From Oenanthe sinensis (Eukaryota > Streptophyta > Magnoliopsida > Apiales > Apiaceae), in the NCBI GenBank assembly GCA_028671895.1, contig CM053796.1, positions 27,030,860 through 27,094,859 of the forward strand: a stretch of DNA of 64,000 bases, written 5' to 3'. A program made the translations under genes and the position numbers. Positions within the stretch are counted from its first letter, which is position 1. The number at the start of each line of letters is the position of its first letter. Positions 48,641 to 59,083 of this stretch are shown here, in pieces. The notes beneath the pieces are model-generated. The model did no database searches. It was not told the DNA's origin and saw only the letters and a list, made by a program, of their open reading frames with translations.

Positions 48641-48911
48641 ACTATAAACATATAACGCACACAAATTTATATTCACAAAATAATAATAATTCGACATTTG
48701 ATTATTCACAAAATAAAAAACTAACTACATCAACTAAATACTTACTGCAAGAGTTATAATTTTGGGATTCGTGTTTACTCGTCCCTCCTGAGCATTATAA
48801 GATCTCACTGCTATGTAGAAGTTAATTTACAAATACAATACAGTGGTAATTCCAAAAAATTGACCAAACACAGTATATATATATATATATATATTAAAAC
48901 AAAAGTAAAAA

Positions 48912-50700
48912 TGTAATATCCGTAATTATTTATTATTAATAATATATTAGTTAATTAGAATAAAATTAGAATTAGAAATATATAGGTTAATATTTGGGAT
49001 AATAATTGGGATTAGAATAATATTTAGTTATAAAGATTTTGATTTGAAATAGAATTTATTATTGGACTAATAATTAGTTTAGAAATAGGATATTATTACT
49101 ATTATTTTTAAAACCTATATATATATATATATATATATATAGTTGATGTATCTCTTAAACACATGCACATTATAATATTATTAAAACCCTAAAAAAAAGA
49201 AATTGAAGGCGGAGGCACAGAGAGAGAGGCATAGACTCGGGGAAGAAAAGTTTGAAAACTAGTAATCTAGTTCAAGTAATACAATACATAGTACTTATAG
49301 TTATAGTAATGAAAATGACCACATCAATCTCGTCATGGTTTAATCAAGTGTTAATGTGTTAATGATTTTATATATATACATGAGTACCTTGTTTTATATT
49401 TAAAAGTTATTGGTTGTTAATAAGAATAATATATACCACGGGTTAGAGTGTTGACCAGGTTTTGAATTTTATTAATAAGGATGCTTGCTAGTTGGTATTG
49501 TTTGGGTGCTTATGGGCCTTATGGCTATACACCTGATCATGTCAGATTTATATTTTGATAATTATATTGCCTGCTATAGTGTAATAACAATTATTAGGAA
49601 TGTTATACATACTGAGGTATTGAAATTATATCGAGATTAATAAAGAAATATTAGAACATATACAGTATATATTAATTACAAATTATATTTTGTTTATTAG
49701 ATCGGGAGTCGGGTGTTTAGCGGGTTATTTACGGATATCGATAATATTTGTGATCGCTCTTTTCGAGGTACGGATTTCGTCCCCTTTCTCTTCAGTGCTA
49801 CTCTTTTTAGGATTAATTATATTTGATTCGTTCCGTTAGTAAATCTGCTCCTTCCATTATTATTCGTTTTAACTGTTTTAATTTTTCAAAAATTATATAT
49901 GTTACATATCTACACAGAGTATTTGAAATATCCGTTTCAGGTGATTTTAAAAATTATGGAATTATTTTATTTGAACCCTTAGAATGATATAAGGTATACC
50001 AATTTAACTAGCTGTAGGGGTACTACAGTCATGTCATTGTTGCACCAGTGTCATGACACTTCCATGACCGTGTGATTGGTTACGGCGTATCCTTCTGTTA
50101 GCTCAGGAGGCGAGCTTTGGCTATTTTGATATTTGTTTGAGGATACGTGGGTGCACCCAGATTTGATTTGATTTGTGATTTGTGATTTGATATTTGACGG
50201 TGACGATGTATATGCCGTACACGTTATCCAGTTTGTTGAACGCATTAGGGACCCTATGATATGTGTATCTGTTATTTGTTTTGTATCGGTATGAAATATC
50301 ATAACCCCTCTTTGCTTCAGCCTTATTTTAAAAATTAATGTTTATTTATAACTGTCAAACTATATATCTTCTTTCTGTTTTATAAACTGTATTACAATCC
50401 GTATTGGGTATTTGGCTCATGCCGTATTCTTTCTTCTAGCAGGTACTTAGTGGGATCTTGGGATGTGCGATGGAGAGCTCCTTTATTTATATTTATTAAG
50501 ACGTTTGAGCTTCTCGTATTTTCTTTTTAGACATTGATTATTATTAGAGATTTTGGATTAATTCGCATTTATTGCTTTGAATTGTTTTGGAGGTTTTAAT
50601 ACTATTTTACAGAGTTGTTAGACATATTTAATTACTTTAAGGAGGATTTTAGTATTCTGTATACAGGTTTGTGGTTTGATAAGTAACCCCTTATCTCACA
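48912..50700 (+). repeat. 5' LTR of the chromovirus
   Basis: Homologous to 52733-54540 up to GATAAGTAACC; the last few tens of bases differ, and it runs straight into a second copy of the LTR end. An (AT)n run sits near 49115-49140. Confidence 0.8.
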
Positions 50701-50701
50701 T

Positions 50702-51165
50702 TGTCCGGTTTGTTGCACGCATTAGGTATCCTATGATGTGTGTATCTGTTATCTGTTCTGTATCGGTATGAAATATCCTAACCCCTCTTTGTTTCAGCCT
50801 TGTTTTAAAAATTAATGTTTATTTGTAATTGTTAAACTATATATCCTCTTTCTGTTTTATAAATTGTATTCCAATCCGTACTGGGCATTTGGCTCATACC
50901 ATATTCTTTCTTCTGGCAGGTACTTAAGGGGAACTTGGACTGTGTGATGGAGAGCTCCCTTATTTATATTTATTAGGACATTTGAGCTTCTCGTATTTTC
51001 TTTTTAGACATTGGTTATTATTAGAGGTTTTGGATTGATTCGCATTTATCGCTTTGAATTGTTTTGGAGGTTTTAATACTATTTTACAGAGTTGTTGGAC
51101 ATATTTAATTACTTTAAGGTGGATTTTAGTACTCTGTATACAGGTTTCTGGTTTGATAGTACCTT
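50702..51165 (+). repeat. Extra partial LTR copy (LTR 3' part)
   Basis: GGTTTGTTGCACGCATTAGG to GGTTTCTGGTTTGATA repeats the sequence of 50225-50690 and of 54057-54505. It joins directly to pol sequence at about 51165. This marks a recombination or template-switch junction. Confidence 0.75.
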
Positions 51166-51169
51166 ATTA

Positions 51170-52722
51170 CAGATATGGACCGCTTGGGTTTGAAGTTGTA
51201 TGTTAGAGAATCAACTACAAGAGTAGCGAGTTTGAAGGTGGAATCAAATCTAGTCTCCAGAGTTAAGGAAGCTCAGAAAAATGATACAGGGTTAGAAACT
51301 ATTAGGTCGAATGTGGTAGATGGTAAGCAAATAGAGTTTCATGTTGATGATCATGGTATGGTATAGTTGGGTAGTAGATTGTGTGTACCTGCAGTCGAAG
51401 CGATTCATGAAGCAGTTTTGACTGAGACTCATAGTTCTTCATTCTCTATTCATCCGGGTTCTACTAAGATGTATAGAGATTTGAAGAAACACTTTTGGTG
51501 GAGTGGGATGAAACGTGACATAGCGGAGTTTGTGGGAAAATGTCTTACATGTCAACAAGTGAAGATTGAACACCAGAGATCTAGTGGACTATTACAGCAG
51601 TTAGATATTCCGGTTTGGAAGTGGGAAAACATTACCATGGATTTTTTCATGGGTTTACCAAGGACTTTTAGGAAGAATGATGTTATTTTGGTGGTGGTTG
51701 ATAGATTTACAAAATCAGCTCATTTCTTACTTATTAGAGAGACTACTCCTATTCATAATTTGGCAGAGATATTTCAACGGGATATTGTTAGACTTCATGG
51801 TGTGCCTGTGTCGATAGTTTTAGACAGGGATACGAGGTTTACTTCACGTTTTTGGAAGGAATTTCAGCAGGCTTGGGGTACGAGGCTTAATTATAGTACA
51901 ACTTTTCACTCACAAACTGATGGACAGTTAGAGAGGACTATTCAGAAGTTGGAGGATATGTTGAGAGCTTGTGCTTTGGAGTGGTCTGGTGATTGGGACA
52001 AGTATCTATGTCTTGTGGAGTTTGCATACAATAATAGCTGGCAAGCGAGCATTGACATGCCACCATTTGAGGCGTTGTATGGTAGAAAATGTAGAGCACC
52101 GACTTGTTGGAATGAGGTTGGAGAGAGTGTCATTGAAGGACCAAAGTTGGTTCGGGTAACTAAGGAGAAGGTAGAACAGGCTAAAGAAAACTTAAAGGAA
52201 GTTCAATCACATCAAAAGAGCTATACAGATCAAAAGAGGAAATTTGGTGGATTTGAGCCTGATGATCATGTATTCCTGAAGGTGTCACCTTGGAAGGGTG
52301 TTAAACGTTTTGGTATGAAAGGGAAGCTTAGACCAATATATGTTGGTCCTTTTGATGTTATAGAGAGAGTGGAGGAAGTTGTTTATAGAGTAGCATTGCC
52401 ACCACTATTATCTCATGTGCATAATGTGTTTCATGTGTTCTAAGGGGCTACAAGTATCATCCGTTGCACGTAGTTCAATATCCATTACATAATATTAGGG
52501 AAGATCTTTCTTGTGAGGAAGAAGTTCAAGGTATTTTAGCTCGAGAGGAACGAATTATGAGAAAGTGAACTATTTCATTTGTTAAAGTTTTGTGGAGAAA
52601 CCATTGTGAGAGAGAGGCTACTTGGGAGTTAGAAGAATCTATCTGTGAGAAATATCCGCATTTATTTGATTCAGGTACGAGTTTTAGTTTCGTTAGATTC
52701 CGGGGACAAAATCCTTTTTAAG
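51170..52722 (+). pseudogene. pol: pol C-terminus: integrase and chromodomain (broken)
   Basis: The frame begins inside pol upstream of integrase (DMDRLGLKLYV) with one TAG at 51364-51366. The integrase zinc-binding domain is intact (IHPGSTKMYRDLKKHFWW then CLTCQ, 51446-51555). The core keeps all three acidic residues (ITMDF, VLDRDTRF, QLERTIQ; 51630-51950). The C-terminal GPF(Y/D)V segment is at about 52345. After a frameshift near 52438 the chromodomain follows in another frame (YHPLHVVQYPL ... VKVLWRNHCEREATWELEE, 52455-52670) with one TGA near 52566. Chromodomains guide integration to heterochromatin. It cannot act as it stands. Confidence 0.88.
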
Positions 52723-52732
52723 GGGGTATATA

Positions 52733-52932
52733 TGTAATATCCGTAATTATTTATTAATAATAATGTATTAGTTAATTAGAATAAAATTAGAATTATAAAT
52801 ATATAGGATAATATTTGTAATAATAATTGGGATTAGAATAATATTTCGTTATAAAGATTTTGATTAGAAATAGAATTTATTATTAGATTAATAATTAGTT
52901 TAGAAAAAAGATATTATTACTATTATTTTTAA

Positions 52933-52985
<53 letters not shown>

Positions 52986-54540
52986 GATGTATCTCTTAAA
53001 GACATGCACATGATAATATTATTAAAATCCTAAAAAACAAATAGAAGGCGGAGGTGCAAAGAGAGAGGCATAGACTCGGGGAAAAAAAGTTCGAAAACTA
53101 GTAATCTAGTTCAAGTAATACAATACATAGTACTTATAGTTATAGTAATGAAAATGACCACATCAATCTGGTCATGGTTTAATCGAGTGTTAATGTGTTA
53201 ATGATTTTATATATATACATGAGTACCTTGTTTTATATTTAAAAGTTATTGGTTGTTAATAAGAATAATATATACCATGTGTTAGAGTGTTGACCAGGTT
53301 TTGAATTTTAATAATAAGGATGCATGCTAGTTGGTATTGTTTCGGTGCTTATGGGCCTTATGGCTATGTACCTGATCATGTCAGATTTATATTTTGATAA
53401 TTATATTGTTCTGCTATAGTATAATAACAATTATTAGGAATGTTATACATACTGAGGTGTTGAAATTGTACCGAGATTAATAAAGAAATATCAGAACATA
53501 TAGGGTATATATTAATTACAAATTATATTTTGTTTATTAAATCAGGAGTCGGGTGTTTAGTGGGTTATTTACGGATATCGATAATATTTGTTATCGCTAT
53601 TTTCGAGTTACGGATTTCGTCATCTTTCTCTTCAGCGCTACTCTTTTTAGGATTAATTATATTTGATTCATTTCGTTAGTAAATCTGCTCCTTCTATTAT
53701 TATTCGTTTTAACTGTTTTGATTTTTCGAAAATTATATATGTTACATATCTGCACAGAGTATTTGAAATATCCGTTTCAGGTAATTTTAAAAATTGTGGA
53801 ATTATTTTATTTGAACCCTTAGAATGATATAGGGTATACCGATTTAACTAGCTGTAGGAGTACTACAGCCATGTCATTGTTGCACGAGTGGCATGACGCT
53901 TCCGTGACAGTGTGATTGGTCACGGCGTATCCTTCTGTTAGCTGAGGAGGCGAGCTTTGGCCATTTTGATATTTGTTTGAGGATATGTGGGTGCACCCAG
54001 ATTTGATTTGATTTGTGATTTAATATTTGACGGTGACGTTGTATATGCCGTACACGTTGTTCGGTTTGTTGCACACTTTAGGTACCCTATGATGTGTGTA
54101 TATGTTATCTGTATGAAATATCATAACCCCTCTTTGTTTCCGCCTTGTTTTAAAAATTAATGTTTATTTATAACTGTCAAACTATATATATTCTTTCTGT
54201 TTTATAAACTGTAATTCAATCTGTACTCGGCATTTGGCTCATGCCGTATTCTCTCTTCTGGTAGATACTTAGGGGGATCTTGGGTTGTATGATGGAGAGC
54301 TCCCTTATTTATATTTATTAGGACGTTTGAGCTTCTCGTATTTTCTTTTTAGACATTGGTTATTATTAGAGGTTTTGGATTAATTCGCATTTATCGCTTT
54401 GAATTGTTTTGTAGGTTTTAATACTACTTTACAGAGTTGTTGGACCTATTTAATTATTGTAAGGTGGATTTTAGTACTCTGTATAGAGGTTTGTGGTTTG
54501 ATAAGTAACCGCTCTTCTCATTTTGGGAACGGGTGTTACA
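52733..54540 (+). repeat. 3' LTR of the chromovirus
   Basis: 1808 bp, TGTAATATCC to GGGTGTTACA, with a long (AT)n run at 52937-52981 that is shorter in the 5' LTR. Confidence 0.88.
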
Positions 54541-54545
54541 AAAAA

Positions 54546-55016
54546 TTACCTTCACAAGGGTAGACAAGCATAGAATTCCGAGCTCGTAATCTCAGAAAAC
54601 ACCCCATCCCCTCTCTCTGGGATTCATAATAAACAGGTGACAGATGTAACATAAACAGATCACAGATTTAAGTTTACGAAACAGATAAAATACATAAACT
54701 GAAAGTAGAAAGTGCAAGAGGTACGAAACCTTTACATATTTAATGTAAATTTCAAGGCAGTTGATGAATGCAGAAAATATTAAGAGTAAATACAAATTGA
54801 TGGTAACAGTTGCAAGTGTGCCACAAAAAAATAAAGAAGATTTGACTACAGGAAAAACAATGATATCAGAAGTATGAACATTCAGTTGCATTATGACTGC
54901 TTGAGTATACAGGAATGTTTGATAAAATATTTTCTGCATTCTGCAAGTTTTAACATATTTGACGAAGCCAGAAGCCTTCCCACTATCTGAATTCCAAATT
55001 TAGAAGCCATATGCAA
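54546..55016. other. Spacer, nothing recognised
   Basis: A 115-codon minus-strand ORF (54939-54592) is hydrophobic and shows no family I know. It may be the old 3' flank of the Rab7 copy. Confidence 0.35.
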
Positions 55017-55608
55017 CTAGCACTCGCAGCCAGATGATCTTTGTTGCCGTTCACCACCCAGATCAATAGTATCAGGGAGGTACGTATTATAAACCACCAC
55101 AGTAAAAGATAAATTACCAAGCAAGCAAAAAATAAAATTTCATCCTAACCACCAGAAATCTAATCATTGTGCAATCAAAAGGTTTTTGTGCTTATTAAAT
55201 ATCTTTAACTACTTATGTGCTCTCCCTTGTGAACTCGATAAATCAATTACACTAGTAAATTAGACAACTGAGAAATATAAGTTATTATACCACTCTGCTG
55301 TTGCCACCATCGACATCTATCTTGTTCCCTAGTACAACAAAAGGAAAAATTTCAGGGTCGTGGGGACTGGCCTAAACATCAACAAAAAAGAAATTAAATT
55401 CAGACTTAAAACATGATCAAAGTTGTTAAAATATTACTATTAATGATTAATTAGAGTTCACCTGAATCAGAAATTCCTCTCGCCAATTATTGAGGTTGTC
55501 AAATGACTTCATGACATTCACATCATGAAAAAGAACACAACAGTCTGCACCACGGTAAAAAGCAACACCAAGGCTTTGAAATCGTTCCTGTCCAGCTATA
55601 TCCCATAT
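55017..55608 (-). pseudogene. Rab7 (RABG3-type) GTPase gene fragment
   Basis: Three exon pieces lie in order on the minus strand. Exon 55608-55462, after a TTTTTAG acceptor, encodes the G3 region WDIAGQERFQSLGVAFYRG and on to NNWREEFLIQ; its donor is GTGAAC. Exon 55371-55291 encodes ASPHDPEIFPFVVLGNKIDV with the NKID (G4) motif. Exon 55083-55017 encodes YLPDTIDLGGERQQRSSGCE, Cys, stop: the C-terminal CEC geranylgeranylation signal of Rab7. Missing are the N-terminal P-loop exons and the G5 (SAK) exons, and the last piece lacks an acceptor. DIAGQE replaces DTAGQE. Rab7 directs vacuolar traffic; this copy cannot. Retained introns show it arose by DNA duplication, not retroposition. Confidence 0.8.
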
Positions 55609-55619
55609 CTAAAAAGAAG

Positions 55620-56450
55620 ATTTCAAGTGTTCTTAATAATGCAATCAAGATAGCTTAAGATGGTTCTCATGTCTAGAATGGCAGAGACAGACATACATCA
55701 TATAAAGGACACATGTTTTTAAACTCGATTATAAAGGCTAACGGCAAGCTATGTAGATATTTCACTAATTCAGTAATTCATGATATAAAAATGGTAAATG
55801 CAATAATACATTAATTTTGTATAACCAAACTATGGTAAGTTTGACTCACCTTACTCTGATTGTTCTAGTTTTATTAATCTTTATAACTCATTCTCTCATA
55901 TTGGTCAGTGCAGAGTTACCATGTCTATAATTATCTTACAACACACCACGTCAATAATTAGCTTACAACACAGATTTACTACCAACAACATAGCTACAAA
56001 GTAACTTGAACAACCAGTTCAATAGAAACATAGCCACAAGTGTGGGGTAGCTAACCACATGCCAACTACCGAACAACTTGTCTATCCATGCTTTTCTACT
56101 ACACTTAGTAGACCAAATATTAGATTCTAATAGCATTAGTTTGGAAAATGAAAATGGTGCACATGCAGTTTCTAATCATGAGCTTACAGAATGAACCACC
56201 ACTGAAAAAATTTCCACAGCTACTTGTATCATATTATGCCACCATTTGCAACCTCATCATAAGCTATAACTTCGATGCCTGCAAAAAGAAAAGTTAACCT
56301 AATAACAGCAAGTGTTTGCGCTAGTCATTGTAAAGTTAGGAAACCTATTATATAAAAGAAACATCACGGAGACAGAAAACTATTAGCAATATTGTACACC
56401 AGACCACCGTACTAACTCCAAACTAAAGAATGTTTGGTGTGAGAGCACTA
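55620..56450. other. Spacer between the Rab7 and Agenet fragments
   Basis: I searched by eye for the Rab7 P-loop (GDSGVGKT) and found none. Intron-like AT-rich DNA. Confidence 0.45.
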
Positions 56451-56454
56451 AATG

Positions 56455-56762
56455 TCATACCTTTGAAGCCACGACCCATTTTCCATCAATCCAATCCTGA
56501 TGTGGCCTCAAATCAGATTGCTTAAATTCCATTTTCTCGTTGGTTCCCCTGAAGTAGATTAAGTATTTTTTTACCTTGAAGTACTTTGGAAATAACACCC
56601 ACCCACGAACCATCATTGTACAGAGCATCAACTTCTTGAAGCAGACTGTAATAGTCTATTGCTGCAGTTTCAGGTGGATATGGTCGTGTGTGCTTAATGT
56701 TGACCTTTTCCTTTAAAAGTTCTGTGCCATCATCATTTGTTAAACTGTTGGCCACTGTTTTT
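56455..56762 (-). pseudogene. Agenet/DUF724-type domain fragment
   Basis: The minus frame from about 56762 reads VANSLTNDDGTELLKEKV, then KHTRPYPPE and LLQEVDALYNDGSWVGVISK, the core of a plant Agenet (Tudor-like) repeat. At an A-run near 56567-56573 the frame shifts; the next frame gives KYLIYFRGTNEKMEFKQSDL and RPHQDWIDGKWV, the usual end of the domain. Such proteins bind RNA or modified histones. One frameshift breaks an otherwise well-kept domain, so decay is recent or the frameshift marks a missed junction. It lies 0.9 kb from the Rab7 pieces on the same strand. Confidence 0.7.
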
Positions 56763-56871
56763 TCATATATGCAGCAGTTTAAGGTCTTTTAGATGAAAAT
56801 TGGAGGATATACGATTGTTGGCCACTGCTACAAGGACTAAAAATTCATACCATTGACACGTTGGGGGAGAT

Positions 56872-58253
56872 TGTTCATATGTTATACTTTATCTAACAAT
56901 CAAACTAATTCATTAATCATCTAATGAATTAATCAGCTAATGGCATCCACTGCATGATGATACAGAAAATACTAGTTCATATGTTTGCAGATTTGATTGG
57001 ACTTGGAATTCTAAATTCTAATATACAAATTAACAATGCAGGTATACAAAATCAAAATAATGCAGGTATACAAAATCAAACACTAAAAACATAATAATAT
57101 ACAAAAACAAACTGATTCAAAGCCCAATTAATAGCTTCTGGCAATTAATTTACATACTTTAACAGTTGTGAATATTCATACTTTACATACTTTACTAAAG
57201 AGGGGTATATATACAAAATCAAACACAAACATTAACAACCCCAACTAAACAATTAAACTGATTCAAAGCCCAATTAAAAAGTTAGGGTTTTAATCCCCAA
57301 TTAAAGCCCCAATCAAACACAAATATTAAAACAATTAAAAATTAGAAATCCCCGATAGTTAGAGCACTATCTAAGGAAAAAGATGAAGTGGATCATCTAA
57401 TAGTTAATGAAGAATAGAAGTTGAAACACTTCTGATAGTTATCTCACTATCATTCCTTCCATCAGATAGTTATCTCACTATCATTTCTTCCACCCGATAG
57501 TTATCCCACTAACTTATTCCATCCGATAATTAGTGTTAAAGTAAAATGAATTTATTCAATTCATTTTACTTGCACTCTGATAGTTATTCCTACACTCATC
57601 AATGGTTAAGTTTTAATGTTCCGATAGTTAATAAAACAGAATGTGAAGCAGCTCTGTTTACTTGGTATGAAGCCACGTAGTGCAGTTGAAAAAGTCTACA
57701 CACAAAAAGAAGAAGAGTCATTCAATTGGTTCAATTGTCTTCAACAACACAAAATATACAGAGAGAAAAGACAAAGCCGAAGAAGAGAGAAATATACATA
57801 CATACACATACCTCTTCACCGAAGATGTATTAGTGGTCGGTCCCTTAAAGGAAAATATTCAGGGCCACTAATCACTCTCTACGGTCTTAGTTTCATTTGT
57901 ACTGATTTAGATATATACATGCATAGGAAACTGAGGTTATATTTGTGTTAGCAATGAAGAACAAATTTATTCTTCGATTACCGATTTATTTACTGAGTGT
58001 AGCAACCACCCCTCAGGGTTTCTATTTATACAAAGAGATATTCCCCGAATCTTGTCCTGTTAATTACTTGCTAATTTTCTAGAACATAATTGATTTATCC
58101 TAAAGACAGAAAATTAGTAAGCAGCTCCCATAAACACTGCAATGACTCAAACCCACTCTGAAGCAACAATCTATTTATCCACAAATTCTGAAAAAAAATT
58201 AAATTATTGTGAGTATCGTATTCAACCCCCCTTCTACGATACTTCTGGGGTTT

Positions 58254-58254
<1 letters not shown>
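56872..58254 (+). repeat. 3' LTR of another copia element (family D)
   Basis: A polypurine tract TTGGGGGAGA (56861-56870) directly precedes TGTTCATATG, and the far end reads TATTCAACCCCCC (58209-58222) then CTTCTGGGGTTTCA. Length is about 1.38 kb. No partner LTR is in the window. GATAGTTA recurs near 57354, 57437, 57467, 57496, 57578 and 57622, twice as GATAGTTATCTCACTATC. The presence of the tract shows that it is a 3' LTR and not a solo LTR; the internal region is lost or replaced by the host fragments on its left. ORFs at 57643-57951 fall inside the LTR and are unlikely to be coding. Confidence 0.6.

Positions 58255-58293
<39 letters not shown>
58255..58293. repeat. Compound (AC)n(AT)n microsatellite
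   Basis: Simple CA then TA repeat at the junction of two LTRs. Confidence 0.9.
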
Positions 58294-58296
<3 letters not shown>

Positions 58297-59083
58297 TATT
58301 TTCCAGAACTATGCCAATATTTATAGAAGGGGGGTTGAATACAAATATTAAAACTTTTTAATTTTAATATTTGTTATTGATGTTTGAGAATTAGAGAGAA
58401 TGTGTTTGAACAAATTAAAGACTAAAGATTAAATATAATAAAGAGATTTAAAATTACTGATGGATTGATTTTTCCATCAATGAATATTTTTGCTCAATGT
58501 TTCTAGGTTAAAATAAACCTAGCTTCATTTTTACAAAATTAGAAGATAAACTAATTGTTCTTACAAAGTGCTCTAAGGCTGAACAATTGATTCAAGAAAA
58601 ATAGTCTAACTTGTTACTTCTTCTAACAATGCTACCACATTTGTTTATAAACTACAGGTGTGTTTTTACAATTCCTATTTTAGGATTGTTTCTATCTACC
58701 TTTTACCTTTTTCCAATTTTAGAAAACAGGTTTGAAAGACATCTACAGATTGACTCTTCACAGTCATCATAGATTGTCTTCCATAAGTGTGTTTTTGTCC
58801 TCTGGATCTTCAACAGATAGTCCTTCTGTGTTGTCTCAATCAATTAATAATTTGCTATTAAGCATATCAATTGATCCATCCTTTAATCCATCAACTGATG
58901 TTCTTCTTCGATTTATCTTTATATCCATTGATTGATAAATAATGACTTATCGATTGTTAGATGTTATCAATCGATATATCAATCGATGGGTCTTCACATT
59001 AGTTGATGGTCTTCAATACTTGACTTGGCTTCTTCGATTAATCTTATATCCATCGTTGCTTCAATATCAATCGATCATCCTTC
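58294..59083 (-). repeat. Truncated 3' LTR of family A
   Basis: The complement of the LTR tail (GAAGGGGGGTTGAATAC at 58326-58342) and many ATCAATTGAT/TCGATTGAT copies (58850-59070) match 2520-3589 and the solo LTR. It begins at about position 325 of the full LTR. Confidence 0.8.

Larger units (their letters stand above)
48912..54540 (+). mobile_element. Ty3/gypsy chromovirus, internally deleted
   Basis: LTRs of about 1.8 kb begin TGTAATATCCGTAATT at 48912 and 52733, and the 3' one ends GTGTTACA at 54540. AAAAA flanks both ends (48907-48911 and 54541-54545). Between the LTRs only a partial third LTR copy (about 50702-51160) and the integrase-chromodomain end of pol remain; gag, protease, RT and RNase H are gone. 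The polypurine tract AAGGGGGTA (52720-52728) precedes the 3' LTR. Integrase and chromodomain type point to the Tekay/Del group. Confidence 0.88.

Noticed and set aside
50051..50302. 83-codon minus-strand ORF
   Set aside because: It lies inside the chromovirus LTR and shows no protein family motif.
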